NCBI GenBank assembly: GCA_965365445.1
Contig: CBDUBS010000084.1
Span: 1-15,071, forward strand
DNA length: 15,071 bases
DNA from: CBDUBS01 sp965365445
GTDB lineage: Bacteria > Bacteroidota > Rhodothermia > Rhodothermales > DASSAV01
Direction: 5' to 3'
Notes under the pieces: generated by a model
The model's database searches: none
The model's input: only the letters and a program-made list of their open reading frames with translations
What the model was told of the DNA's origin: nothing
Shown here: piece after piece, positions 7,181 through 14,952 of the stretch
Layout of the letters: every line of letters begins with the position of its first letter
Position numbering within the stretch: the stretch's first letter is position 1
Made by a program: the position numbers and the translations under genes

Positions 7181-9010
7181 ATGCCTACTCCATTCCGTAT
7201 CGATATGCTTCGCCCCCAGGTTATCCCCTTTCTGTTTTTCCTTGCGGCCGGTCTCGTTACATTCTCTGCGGACGTGGCTGCCCAGCTAACCCCTGCCGAC
7301 TCGACGCTGCCCGAGCTGGCTCCCAGCGAGTACGAGATCCGGGGTCAGGCGAATGTCATCCTGCCTCCGGCGGATCGCCCTCCCCTTACAGGTTTCGAAA
7401 CACCTCCGCGTGTAGCGCAAATCCCGGAGGGGCGCAGGCCCTATACCGAGGATTACAGGCAGAATCGCTCGGACCTTCCCGCCAGTCCGATCGGCCGACC
7501 GGAGCCACCCGCCATTTCTTCCCTTTCCGGTCGGGAACCGATCAACGGGGAGTTTGAAGCTTCCGCAGGACGCTATCTATCGCGTCTGGTGCGGGCCCGG
7601 GTAGGCTTGCCCCTCTCCGGAGCCGAGGCGTTCGTGGCGCGCGTACTCTACCGGGGCTCCGACGGGCACCAACCCTTCGATACGGAGCCTTACGACGCCC
7701 TCCGGACCGGTTATGACGTTCTCGAAGGAAGCGCAGGTATCTCCTCGAATCACACCTATTTCTCCGCAGGCGGCATGGTAGAGGGCTATGCCGAGAACTA
7801 CACGCTGTACGGAGCCCGGCGCACCATCGTGCCGACCATTCCAACGGTCCCCGAACGCAGGGGAACCGATGCGGGAGCACAGGCATGGCTCACCACCCGG
7901 GGCGAGAATCGGGCCGTCATCGATGTGCGGGTGCGTTACGGAGTCACGAAGTATGAAGATGACTGGGTAGTCGGAGGTCCGATGGACGATCGTACCACAC
8001 CCACGCTTTCAGAAAATCGTCTGAATGCCGGTTTTACCCTGCGAACGCCTTTCGCTACCAACCAGGGCATGCTCGATGCAGCCTTTTCGACGGCAACGCT
8101 CGACGGCATCGCGAACGATAATACGACCGTAGAATTCAGCGGGGCGGCAGGGTACGGTTTCCGCTCGGGTAACTCGATGGAAATCATGCTCGGGGCCCGC
8201 TTGTTGACGTATACCGTTAGCGATAATACCTCCTCTGGCCGGACGGAAACCCTCCTGAGCGGAACCTACGTGGCGCCCGACGTGCGATTGGACGTGTACC
8301 CTGCCAATGGCGTAAAACTCTACGCCCAAAACACCCCGCGTATTCAATCGAACGCCCTCGCCGAGACGTTCCGGCGCAACCCTTACCTTGTTTCCGAGCC
8401 GTCGATACGCCCTTCACTCAGCACGATCGATGCGGAAGGCGGTGTGAGCGTATACAGCGGCCCGCTTCAACTGGCCGCACGAGCAGGTTTCCAGTACTTT
8501 CCACGGTATCTGTATTTCGAAAATGCGGGAGACCTGGAATCAGGCTTCCGTGCCGGCGTCATGGCCGTCCGGTATGACGAGGCCCGCATCCTCTCGGCCG
8601 GAGGGGATCTTTCGGTGGTATTGCCGGGGGGGTTCCAGGCGACGGTCGGCGCCACCGTCCGGGACGGCCGGTTGACCTTCGAGAAACCGGTATCGGATGA
8701 AACCGACGACAGCATTATCCCCTACTTCGGTCCGATCGTCGGCAGAGGGATGATTTCGTATTCCTTCCTTGAAGGGAGAGCGCTCATCCAGGCCGTAGCC
8801 GAATACGAAAGTGCCCGCTACAACGATCGGGACGAAACCCGGAAAATCGGCGATTTTTTTGATGCAGACATCGTGGCCACCTACAACGTCACCCCCGGTA
8901 TGGGGATCGGGATCAGGTTGGAAAACCTGAGCGCGGGCTATCTGGACAGGTGGGGCAATTATCCGCTATCTCCCACGGTTATCGGCGCCGGCATCAATAT
9001 AAAATGGTAG
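7181..9010 (+). CDS. Putative outer-membrane beta-barrel protein
   Basis: The protein has 609 residues. A signal peptide (hydrophobic 14-31, cleavage near VAA-Q, residues 32-35) is followed by a proline-rich, probably periplasmic stretch (about 37-115) with no TonB box or plug domain that I can recognise. From about 120 to 609 there are alternating polar/hydrophobic segments of 9-12 residues with aromatic girdle residues. The chain ends in GINIKW, a terminal aromatic strand of the type read by the BAM machinery. This supports an outer-membrane barrel of perhaps 16-22 strands. ATG 7205 (residue 9) would give a more usual signal peptide; neither start has a Shine-Dalgarno. It follows the TPR gene after 24 bases. 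It may be a porin-like or TonB-receptor-like protein; the substrate is unknown. Confidence 0.78.
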   Translation: MPTPFRIDMLRPQVIPFLFFLAAGLVTFSADVAAQLTPADSTLPELAPSEYEIRGQANVILPPADRPPLTGFETPPRVAQIPEGRRPYTEDYRQNRSDLPASPIGRPEPPAISSLSGREPINGEFEASAGRYLSRLVRARVGLPLSGAEAFVARVLYRGSDGHQPFDTEPYDALRTGYDVLEGSAGISSNHTYFSAGGMVEGYAENYTLYGARRTIVPTIPTVPERRGTDAGAQAWLTTRGENRAVIDVRVRYGVTKYEDDWVVGGPMDDRTTPTLSENRLNAGFTLRTPFATNQGMLDAAFSTATLDGIANDNTTVEFSGAAGYGFRSGNSMEIMLGARLLTYTVSDNTSSGRTETLLSGTYVAPDVRLDVYPANGVKLYAQNTPRIQSNALAETFRRNPYLVSEPSIRPSLSTIDAEGGVSVYSGPLQLAARAGFQYFPRYLYFENAGDLESGFRAGVMAVRYDEARILSAGGDLSVVLPGGFQATVGATVRDGRLTFEKPVSDETDDSIIPYFGPIVGRGMISYSFLEGRALIQAVAEYESARYNDRDETRKIGDFFDADIVATYNVTPGMGIGIRLENLSAGYLDRWGNYPLSPTVIGAGINIKW

Positions 9011-9148
9011 GGGTTGGGCTTTCGGTCGCCGTGAATTATCATCCTCTTACGTTTAAGGCGGCGCAGGCAAAGCCGATCCTCATCCAGGGAGCGAATAACA
9101 CGTTCGCCCCTGCAAGCCGGTCCGGTCGAATTATCGGAGGCTACCAAT

Positions 9149-9343
9149 ATGGTTACCGAAGTTGAAATTGCAGTGGCGCTCGCCGACATCGTGCGTGAGG
9201 CTCTGGCCAACGGAGAGAGCGTGCATGTGGAAGGGCTGGGCACGTTTTCCGTTCAGCATAACATGAGCCGGGTGGATCAATCCGGCGATGGAGAAATCGT
9301 TCTTAAACCTCCGAGCGACACCATCGCGTTCTCTGCCGAATAA
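9149..9343 (+). CDS. Minimal HU/IHF-like protein lacking the DNA-binding arm
   Basis: This 64-residue protein has two N-terminal helices (EIAVALADIVREALANGES), then VHVEGLGTFSV, matching the L-x-x-G-x-x-V-x-x-x-G-(F/L)-G-T-F core of the HU/IHF family. It continues with EIVLKPPSDTIAFSAE, which corresponds to the strand after the arm. The NPxTG arm tip of true HU (about 90 residues) is replaced by the short NMSRVDQSGDG, so sequence-independent DNA bending of the HU kind is doubtful. It resembles the prokaryotic CCDC81-like HU domains of Bacteroidota. A strong GGAGG at 9136-9140 with an 8-base spacer fixes the start. The next gene begins 37 bases later and carries a related domain. Upstream 9011-9148 is non-coding, with only a weak TACGTTTA box at 9048-9055. 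Confidence 0.75.
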   Translation: MVTEVEIAVALADIVREALANGESVHVEGLGTFSVQHNMSRVDQSGDGEIVLKPPSDTIAFSAE

Positions 9344-9380
9344 AGGGTACGGGCATTCCCCACAACATTACTACAGAGCC

Positions 9381-10769
9381 ATGTCGCCATTTTTGCTTCA
9401 GCTCGCCGAGCGTACGGAGGCTCCTCCGGAGGAAGTAAAGCAGGCACTCGACCGTTTCATCGGCCATCTCCAGGGGCGCATTTCGGCGCAGGGCAGTGCG
9501 GTAGTCCCGGGTCTGGGGACCTTTTCCGATCACGGCGGCCACATGGCTTTCGAACCGCTGCCGGCCCTGGCCGCCTCCGTAAACCATCGGTTCGCCGGGC
9601 TGGAACCTGTTACCGTCGAGGCATCGGATAAGGCGGCAACCCGCCATCCCCATGAACCCCAACCGGAACCGGCCATAGCGAACATACATCCGGAAGCGGA
9701 GGAGGATGCTTCCGCCGTGTGGGATCAGTCGCCCGAAGAGCCCCTATATGACGCGGAAACCGGGAGTCAGGAAGCGGCCGAGATCGGTCCGTGGCTGTCG
9801 GCAGTAAATGAATCTCTGGAGGAAGAGCAGAATGCCTTCGACCACCAACCCATGCAGTCGGTCGATGATAACGTAGAGCCTGCGGACCAGTCTCCTCGGA
9901 CTGAAGAGGCGCCCCCCTATCCGGAGGTGAAACCCTGGTTGCTTCACGAGCCGGAAACCACGGCGGCGTCCAATCCGGAAGCGCCGGGTATCCGACCGGA
10001 CGACCAGACCATAACCACGGGGGCCGTGGAAGATGAAGCACTCCCGGTTATGGAAACTTCGGGGTCATCGTTTGACGCGCAGTTGCGTTCCGCACTCGAC
10101 AACTCCTCCTGGCCGGAAGCAGAAGCCGGCGACATGGGCATGGTGCTCAAAGCCGAAAAAACCTCTCCGGCAGAACCGGCATCGCGGTTGGCGCGTTCGC
10201 GGCCTGCGAACAGGGCGGAGTCATCCCCACGGCGAGGAGCCGGACTGGTCGCGATGGGTATTCTGTTCACGGTGGCGCTTGCAGCTCTGGTGTATTCATT
10301 TACGGCAACCCCCACCCGACAGTCGCCCACCGAGGCCGGTAACGTCACGGAAGAAGCGGCGTCCCCCCGCCCGGAACGGGAACAGCCTGCTCCCGCGCAA
10401 GATCCTTCCGTTGCCGCCGCCTCGCCTGTAGTAGAGGAAGTCCAACCCAACCAGCCCGAGCCGGAAACGCCCGCGACGGAAACCGGAGGCCGATCGGGCG
10501 CTATCGACCCGACACAAGAGGGCTATACGCTCGTCATCGGATCGTCCACGACGCGCGCCGATGCGCAAGCCCTGGCAGAAACGTTTCGGGCGCAAGGGCA
10601 GGAGACGGCCGTGCTCCACGGACCGTTCAACGGCGTAACCCGGTACCGGGTCGTCCTGGGGCAGTTTGCCACCTCTCAGGAAGCAAACCAGCGCAAAAGG
10701 AAAATAGCGAATATCCTGCCGGAAGGAGCCTGGATCATGTCTATATCCCGGGAGATGGAAGTCTACTGA
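9381..10769 (+). CDS. HU-like / transmembrane / SPOR-domain protein
   Basis: The protein has 462 residues. Residues 1-75 hold a CCDC81-type HU-like domain (ALDRFIGHLQGRISAQGSAV, VPGLGTFSDHGG, MAFEPLPALAASV) related to the preceding small protein. Residues about 80-275 are acidic, proline-rich and probably disordered. A basic RR then precedes one membrane helix (287-309, GLVAMGILFTVALAALVYSF). A second proline/glutamate linker leads to a C-terminal SPOR domain (about 381-462, GYTLVIGSSTTRADAQALAE...RYRVVLGQFATSQEA). SPOR domains bind glycan strands stripped of stem peptides at division septa. The basic side predicts the N-terminus in the cytoplasm and the SPOR domain in the periplasm. ATG 9381 is chosen because it begins the domain cleanly; an in-frame ATG at 9288 would overlap the small HU-like gene by 56 bases. 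Confidence 0.85.
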   Translation: MSPFLLQLAERTEAPPEEVKQALDRFIGHLQGRISAQGSAVVPGLGTFSDHGGHMAFEPLPALAASVNHRFAGLEPVTVEASDKAATRHPHEPQPEPAIANIHPEAEEDASAVWDQSPEEPLYDAETGSQEAAEIGPWLSAVNESLEEEQNAFDHQPMQSVDDNVEPADQSPRTEEAPPYPEVKPWLLHEPETTAASNPEAPGIRPDDQTITTGAVEDEALPVMETSGSSFDAQLRSALDNSSWPEAEAGDMGMVLKAEKTSPAEPASRLARSRPANRAESSPRRGAGLVAMGILFTVALAALVYSFTATPTRQSPTEAGNVTEEAASPRPEREQPAPAQDPSVAAASPVVEEVQPNQPEPETPATETGGRSGAIDPTQEGYTLVIGSSTTRADAQALAETFRAQGQETAVLHGPFNGVTRYRVVLGQFATSQEANQRKRKIANILPEGAWIMSISREMEVY

Positions 10770-11070
10770 CTTACCTGAGCGGCCCTTACGGTAAACCGGG
10801 CCGGGCAAAGAAGAGTGAGGATGCTTCGCCTCCGAAAAACATCGGAAGGCAGGAGTAAATCCGGACTTGCCTTCCGACAAATCCCCTCCCTCGAATCGCT
10901 TTTTCGTTTTGTTCGTATTCTTCCTATTTGTAAGATCGGTCAGCGGGCTTTTTAAAGAAAGCAACCGGCCCGCAGCATGGAAGTACGTACGGCTTGCCGG
11001 ACCCACCGGCAGATGACCTTTTCAGTCGCCCGACGTACCAGTTCGAAGATTCTTCCCCAGGTGGTTTCTC
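10770..11070. other. 301-bp non-coding leader before exbB
   Basis: There is no plausible gene on either strand here. It holds four inverted repeats: CGGCCC (10780-10785) with GGGCCG (10798-10803); two competing pairings in 10828-10877; and GCGGGC (10943-10948) with GCCCGC (10968-10973). None is followed by a T-run on the plus strand. Pyrimidine-rich AT tracts at about 10896-10932 could hold a promoter, but no clean -33/-7 pair is seen. A Shine-Dalgarno AGGTGG (11059-11064) precedes exbB. Confidence 0.6.
10828..10877 (+). promoter_or_regulatory. Mutually exclusive hairpins in the exbB leader
   Basis: The middle arm TCGGAAGGCA (10842-10851) can pair perfectly over 10 bp with TGCCTTCCGA (10868-10877). 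It can also pair over 8 bp with one bulge with GCCTCCGA (10828-10835), closing a 6-base loop. The two folds cannot coexist. On the minus strand the stronger stem is followed by TGTTTTT, which would suit a terminator for antisense transcription. Whether the plus-strand RNA uses these folds is not known. Confidence 0.3.
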
Positions 11071-11811
11071 ATGTCGATTTTACAGCAAGTCGTGACGGCT
11101 CTACCCCAGGACACCGTTCAAGCGGCCACCCCTGTTGCGCCCCTTCAACCTGCACCCGAGAGCATGACGGCGCTCGACATGCTCATCCAGGGGGGTTGGG
11201 TGATGATTCCGATTTTCCTGCTTTCCCTGCTTACCATTTATCTATTCGTCGAACGGTACCTCACGCTTCGCAAGGCCAGGGTGAGTCCGGAAGCCATAAC
11301 GGATCGGATTCGCTCTTACGTACACTCGGGAGACATCAGGGGCGCCATGGCCTACTGCGAAGCGCAGAAAAAGCCCATCACCCGCATCATTAAAGTCGGG
11401 CTGGAACGCCTGGGGCGTCCGATTACGGAAATCGGAGACGCAGTCCAGTCGGCGGGTAAATATGAGGCCTTCGAACTGGAGAAACGAACCGGGATACTGG
11501 CTACCATAGCAGGTGTGGCGCCCATGATCGGCTTTCTGGGTACCGTCACGGGTATGATTGAGGCGTTCCAGCAAATCCAGCGGCTTCAGGGAAACGTCAA
11601 CCCGAGCGTGCTGGCGGGCGGCATCTGGGAAGCGCTCATCACGACAGCGGCCGGGCTGGTGGTCGGTATTTTCGCCTACTGGGGCTACAACCACCTGGTT
11701 GGCCGGATCAACCTGGCCGTAAACGAAATGGAGCGTTCCGCGACGGACTTTATCGACTTGTTGCAGGAGCCTGCACCTCGGACTGCCCGTTACGAAGAAC
11801 CGCACTATTGA
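11071..11811 (+). CDS. exbB: ExbB/TolQ/MotA-family proton channel subunit
   Basis: This 246-residue inner-membrane protein has three membrane helices: 42-62 (GWVMIPIFLLSLLTIYLFVE), about 141-166 (GILATIAGVAPMIGFLGTVTGMIEAF, the family signature) and about 180-210 (VLAGGIWEALITTAAGLVVGIFAYWGYN). A cytoplasmic helical domain lies between helices 1 and 2. A 30-residue polar, proline-rich N-terminal extension precedes helix 1, as in some ExbB proteins. With an ExbD/TolR partner it forms the pentameric stator-like channel that uses proton flow to drive TonB or Tol-type motion. The start is supported by AGGTGG six bases upstream. exbD follows after 46 bases. The family alone does not tell Exb from Tol function, and no TonB, TolA, TolB or Pal gene is in the window. 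Confidence 0.93.
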   Translation: MSILQQVVTALPQDTVQAATPVAPLQPAPESMTALDMLIQGGWVMIPIFLLSLLTIYLFVERYLTLRKARVSPEAITDRIRSYVHSGDIRGAMAYCEAQKKPITRIIKVGLERLGRPITEIGDAVQSAGKYEAFELEKRTGILATIAGVAPMIGFLGTVTGMIEAFQQIQRLQGNVNPSVLAGGIWEALITTAAGLVVGIFAYWGYNHLVGRINLAVNEMERSATDFIDLLQEPAPRTARYEEPHY

Positions 11812-11857
11812 TATCACCAGAGTAGACGTCGTTCCTGCCCCTCAATCGGTCCCAAAC

Positions 11858-12259
11858 ATGGCTGCCAATTTTTTCTCTCCAAAAAAACCCCTGACGACGT
11901 TCAGCCTGGCCGGACTGACGGACATCGTTTTGCTCCTGCTCATCTTTTTTCTGCTCACGTCGAGTTTTATTCCCTCCTTCGGCATTCAGGTAAATCTGCC
12001 GCAGTCGCAGGTAGCCACCCCAGCCGAGGAGCAGTTCATCAACGTCGCCATCACGGAAGACGGCAGATATTTCATCGGTCAGACCGAAGTGCCGGCGGAT
12101 TCGCTGGAGCCGGCTATCTTGGCCGGCCGGGGAGATAAAACCGCCGTGGTGTTAAGAGCCGACGAAAAGGCTACGGTGGGGCAGTTTGCCACGGTAGCCA
12201 ACATCGCCAAATCGCTCAACCTGCGCGTGCTGATGGCAACCGAACTGGAAGACATGTAA
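11858..12259 (+). CDS. exbD: ExbD/TolR-family biopolymer transport protein
   Basis: The protein has 133 residues. A short basic N-terminus (KKP) is followed by one membrane helix, LTDIVLLLLIFFLLTSSF (20-37). It includes Asp22, the membrane-embedded proton-carrying acid conserved in ExbD/TolR. A periplasmic domain follows (VNLPQS..., FINVAITEDGRYFIGQTEV..., KTAVVLRADEKATVGQFATVANIAKSLNLRVLMATE), which matches the C-terminal fold of the family. It should work in the inner membrane inside the ExbB ring. It is 46 bases downstream of exbB and ends 9 bases from the convergent comM stop, so no TonB-like gene follows it. No obvious Shine-Dalgarno is seen. Confidence 0.92.
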   Translation: MAANFFSPKKPLTTFSLAGLTDIVLLLLIFFLLTSSFIPSFGIQVNLPQSQVATPAEEQFINVAITEDGRYFIGQTEVPADSLEPAILAGRGDKTAVVLRADEKATVGQFATVANIAKSLNLRVLMATELEDM

Positions 12260-12268
12260 TCTTCCCGG

Positions 12269-13813
12269 TCATCCCTTCCACCAGTTACGATCCAGCGAAC
12301 GGTACTGAATGGCTTCAGACAGGTGTACGGTGTTTATGGCCTCACTGCCAGCCAGATCAGCAATAGTCCGGGCGACCTTCAGGATACGATCGTAGGCGCG
12401 AGCGCTCAATCCGAGCCGCTGTATCGCCATTTTCATCAGGTTTTGCCCGGTAGCATCCAGGGCGCAAAACTGCCGCACGAGGCGAGAGCCCATCTGGGCA
12501 TTGTTGTACACGCCCGGAGTCGGGCTGAACCGATCGGCCTGAACTTGCCGCGCCCGAATGACTCGCGCCCGCACGTTCTCCGATAGTTCAGAGGCCGACT
12601 TGCGGTTCAATTCCTCGAAAGGCACCGGCGTAACCTCGATGTGCAGGTCGATTCGGTCCATAAGGGGGCCGCTTATTCTGGCGAGGTAGCGCTGCACCTG
12701 CGGCGGAGAACAAACGCACTCCCGGGATGGATCGTTGAGATGTCCGCAAGGACAGGGGTTCATGGAAGCCACCAGCATAAACCGGGCAGGGTATTCGACG
12801 CTGTTCCGTGCACGGCTGATGGTGATATGGCCGTCCTCCAGCGGTTGACGCAGTACTTCCAGCACCTGCCGCTTGAACTCGGGAAGCTCGTCCAGAAAAA
12901 GCACCCCGTTATGTGCCAGTGAGATCTCCCCCGGCATCGGGCTGGTGCCGCCACCGCACAGGCCGGCATCCGATATGGTATGGTGCGGAGCGCGGAAAGG
13001 TCGAGTGGCAACCAGCCCGTGCCGACCGCGCAGTTTGCCCCCCACGGAATGGATTTTAGTCGTTTCGAGGGCTTCATCCGGTGTAAGGGGCGGAAGGATG
13101 GTGGTCAGACGATGGGCCAGCATCGTTTTCCCGGAACCGGGCGGCCCCACCATAATCACGTTATGCCCACCGGAAGCTGCCACCTCCAACGCACGCTTCA
13201 CGTTTTCCTGCCCTCTGACGTCCGAGAAATCGATTGCGTACCGACCTGCCTCAACGAACATCTCGGATACGTTGGCGACGTATTGTTCGGGAGCCCCCGG
13301 TTTGCCTGCCAGGAAAAGAAACGCTTCATGAATATGCTCTATGGGATACACGGCTATTCCGTCAACCACCGCCGCTTCGGCTGCATTCGCCGTGGGTACG
13401 AGAATGTGTTTCCGCCCATCCGCCCGGGCTCGGATCGCCATGGGGAGCACCCCTCTAACCGGACGCACCCGCCCATCCAGCGAAAGCTCTCCCGTAACCA
13501 CGCTACAGTCGAGAAGATCGTGCGGCAGACCATCGCCGCCGGCGGCAACGAGGCCCATCGCAATGGGAAGGTCGAAAGCCGAACCCTCTTTCCGCACATC
13601 CGCAGGGGCCAGATTGATCGTAACGGCGCCCCGCGGCACAGGCAGGCCGCTGTTGCGAAGCGCCGCCAGAACCCGGTCCAGGCTTTCCCGAACGGCGCTA
13701 TCCGGCAGCCCGACAACAGTGAATTTCGGCAATCCGCCAATGGCGTTCGTTTCTATTTCGACCGGAAGGGCGTCGATGCCGAGAGTAGAACAGCTCCAGA
13801 TACGAGATAACAT
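12269..13813 (-). CDS. comM: YifB/ComM family Mg-chelatase-like AAA+ ATPase
   Basis: This 514-residue protein has the full family architecture. There is an N-terminal Lon/ChlI-like domain (about 20-170: VVGLPDSAVRES, INLAPADVRKEGSAFDLPIA, TGELSLDGRVRPVRG). An AAA+ core follows with Walker A GPPGSGKT (223-230), Walker B VLFLDE (304-309), and the RAPHHTISDAGLCGGG and PGEISLAHNG blocks. The family cysteine cluster NPCPCG...ECVC (352-368) and a C-terminal Mg-chelatase helical domain (about 410-506) complete it. In Vibrio cholerae ComM is a hexameric helicase that promotes branch migration during natural transformation; a general recombination role is likely in non-competent relatives. It is on the opposite strand from both neighbours. 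A TATAAT (13828-13833, minus) lies 14 bases before the ATG. Confidence 0.97.
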   Translation of the reverse strand: MLSRIWSCSTLGIDALPVEIETNAIGGLPKFTVVGLPDSAVRESLDRVLAALRNSGLPVPRGAVTINLAPADVRKEGSAFDLPIAMGLVAAGGDGLPHDLLDCSVVTGELSLDGRVRPVRGVLPMAIRARADGRKHILVPTANAAEAAVVDGIAVYPIEHIHEAFLFLAGKPGAPEQYVANVSEMFVEAGRYAIDFSDVRGQENVKRALEVAASGGHNVIMVGPPGSGKTMLAHRLTTILPPLTPDEALETTKIHSVGGKLRGRHGLVATRPFRAPHHTISDAGLCGGGTSPMPGEISLAHNGVLFLDELPEFKRQVLEVLRQPLEDGHITISRARNSVEYPARFMLVASMNPCPCGHLNDPSRECVCSPPQVQRYLARISGPLMDRIDLHIEVTPVPFEELNRKSASELSENVRARVIRARQVQADRFSPTPGVYNNAQMGSRLVRQFCALDATGQNLMKMAIQRLGLSARAYDRILKVARTIADLAGSEAINTVHLSEAIQYRSLDRNWWKG

Positions 13814-14009
13814 AGAATTCGCCCGTTATTATATCCCGCTTATGTTAACATCCGATCCGGCTCAAACCATCAGTGGAAGTTGAAAAACAATAAAACTTAC
13901 CCGGGCATCCCGGCTTACATCGGGTTAAACGTGCAGCCGGGTCGGCGTACTATCTCCGGGCATACCGTATCTTGCCCGCATAAGCTTGAACAGGACGAGA
14001 ACCAGAACA
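13814..14009. promoter_or_regulatory. Divergent comM / nadK intergenic region with palindrome ATGTTAACAT
   Basis: This is a 196-bp divergent region. ATGTTAACAT at 13842-13851 is a perfect 10-bp palindrome placed 9 bases upstream of a minus-strand TATAAT (13828-13833), so it could be an operator for comM. The TATAAT has no good -35 partner and would give a leader of only about 8 bases, so the promoter call is weak. The right half (about 13890-14009) shows no clear promoter for the NAD kinase. Confidence 0.3.
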
Positions 14010-14897
14010 ATGATTTACGGCATAACCGGAAATACCGGCAAGGAGAAGCTGTGGTTGCCGGTGGCACAATTGATCGGCTGGTTCATGGAGCGCGGCCTTT
14101 CGTTTTGCCTCCACCGGGACGTAGCCACCGGTTTAGCGGAACGCCGATTGCTTGATCCGTCCGTCTGTGAAGGACATTGTTCTTCCGATCCGGCTCGATG
14201 CGCCGACGTTATCCTATCTTTTGGCGGAGACGGCACCCTGCTTAACAGCGCTCACGAAGTAGGTGCCCGTGGCGTACCCATTCTGGGGGTAAACATAGGC
14301 CGCCTTGGGTTTCTGGCAGAAATCGAGGTGGGACAAGTACAGCAAACCATCGAGCGGCTTGAAGACGGAGATTACAAAGTGGATCGCCGCATGGTTCTTC
14401 AAGTAGAGATGGACAACGGAGTGCAGCTGGAAACATCCTGGGCCCTGAACGAATTTGTAATCGAACGCGGCGGCGCGGCCAAACTTATCTCGATCGATAT
14501 TTCCGTCGACGGCGAACCGCTCAATACGTACTGGGCTGACGGCCTGATCATTGCGACACCCACCGGCTCAACCGCCTATTCACTTTCAACGGGGGGGCCC
14601 ATAATGATGCCCGGCTGCGGGGCCATGATCCTGACCCCCATAGCGCCGCACATGCTAACGGTCAGGCCGCTCGTCCTTCCGGATACCGTAGAGATCGAGG
14701 CGGCTATCCGTTCGGAACATCAACCCTTCGTGCTGGCAGCCGACGGCTTCAGTCACCTCATCGAGGGCGCCCAGACCCGCTTTCGTATCCGCCGTGCACA
14801 GCACACCGTTAACCTCATCAAGCTACCTGAACAGCATTATTTTCAAACGATCAGATCCAAGCTCATGTGGGGACTCCGAAACGAAAAGGCACTCTGA
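14010..14897 (+). CDS. nadK: NAD kinase
   Basis: NAD kinase phosphorylates NAD to NADP using ATP or polyphosphate, the only known route to NADP (cytoplasm, dimer or tetramer). This 295-residue protein has FGGDGTLLNSA (71-81) with the catalytic Asp74, GVNIGRLGFLAE (93-104), LNEFVIERGG (146-155) with the NE pair that binds NAD ribose, and TPTGSTAYSLSTGGP (183-197), all standard for the family. ATG 14010 is preferred because it begins the first beta strand and has purine-rich AGGACGAG upstream. A TTG at 13986 would add eight polar residues without support. It is divergent from comM and is followed 98 bases later by tRNA-Phe. No terminator is seen after the stop. Confidence 0.96.
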   Translation: MIYGITGNTGKEKLWLPVAQLIGWFMERGLSFCLHRDVATGLAERRLLDPSVCEGHCSSDPARCADVILSFGGDGTLLNSAHEVGARGVPILGVNIGRLGFLAEIEVGQVQQTIERLEDGDYKVDRRMVLQVEMDNGVQLETSWALNEFVIERGGAAKLISIDISVDGEPLNTYWADGLIIATPTGSTAYSLSTGGPIMMPGCGAMILTPIAPHMLTVRPLVLPDTVEIEAAIRSEHQPFVLAADGFSHLIEGAQTRFRIRRAQHTVNLIKLPEQHYFQTIRSKLMWGLRNEKAL

Positions 14898-14952
14898 TTA
14901 CACAACTCGGTTGTTGAAAGACTCGCGAAAACGGCAATGCCTTCCCTCAAGA

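Noticed and set aside
9288..9380. Upstream ATG start for the SPOR protein
   Set aside because: It would overlap the small HU-like gene by 56 bases and add 31 residues with no domain character. The HU-like domain begins cleanly after ATG 9381.
10780..10803. Hairpin 11 bases after the SPOR gene stop as a transcription terminator
   Set aside because: The 6-bp stem is followed by GGCAAAGAAG, with no T-run.
10296..11006. 236-residue minus-strand frame covering much of the exbB leader
   Set aside because: Half of it is antisense to the SPOR gene. The remainder is low-complexity, rich in Arg, Gly and Ser, has no recognisable domain and has no ribosome site.
12980..13810. 276-residue open frame on the plus strand
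   Set aside because: It is antisense to the AAA+ and N-terminal regions of comM, which is unambiguous. The translation is rich in His, Arg and Pro and shows no domain.
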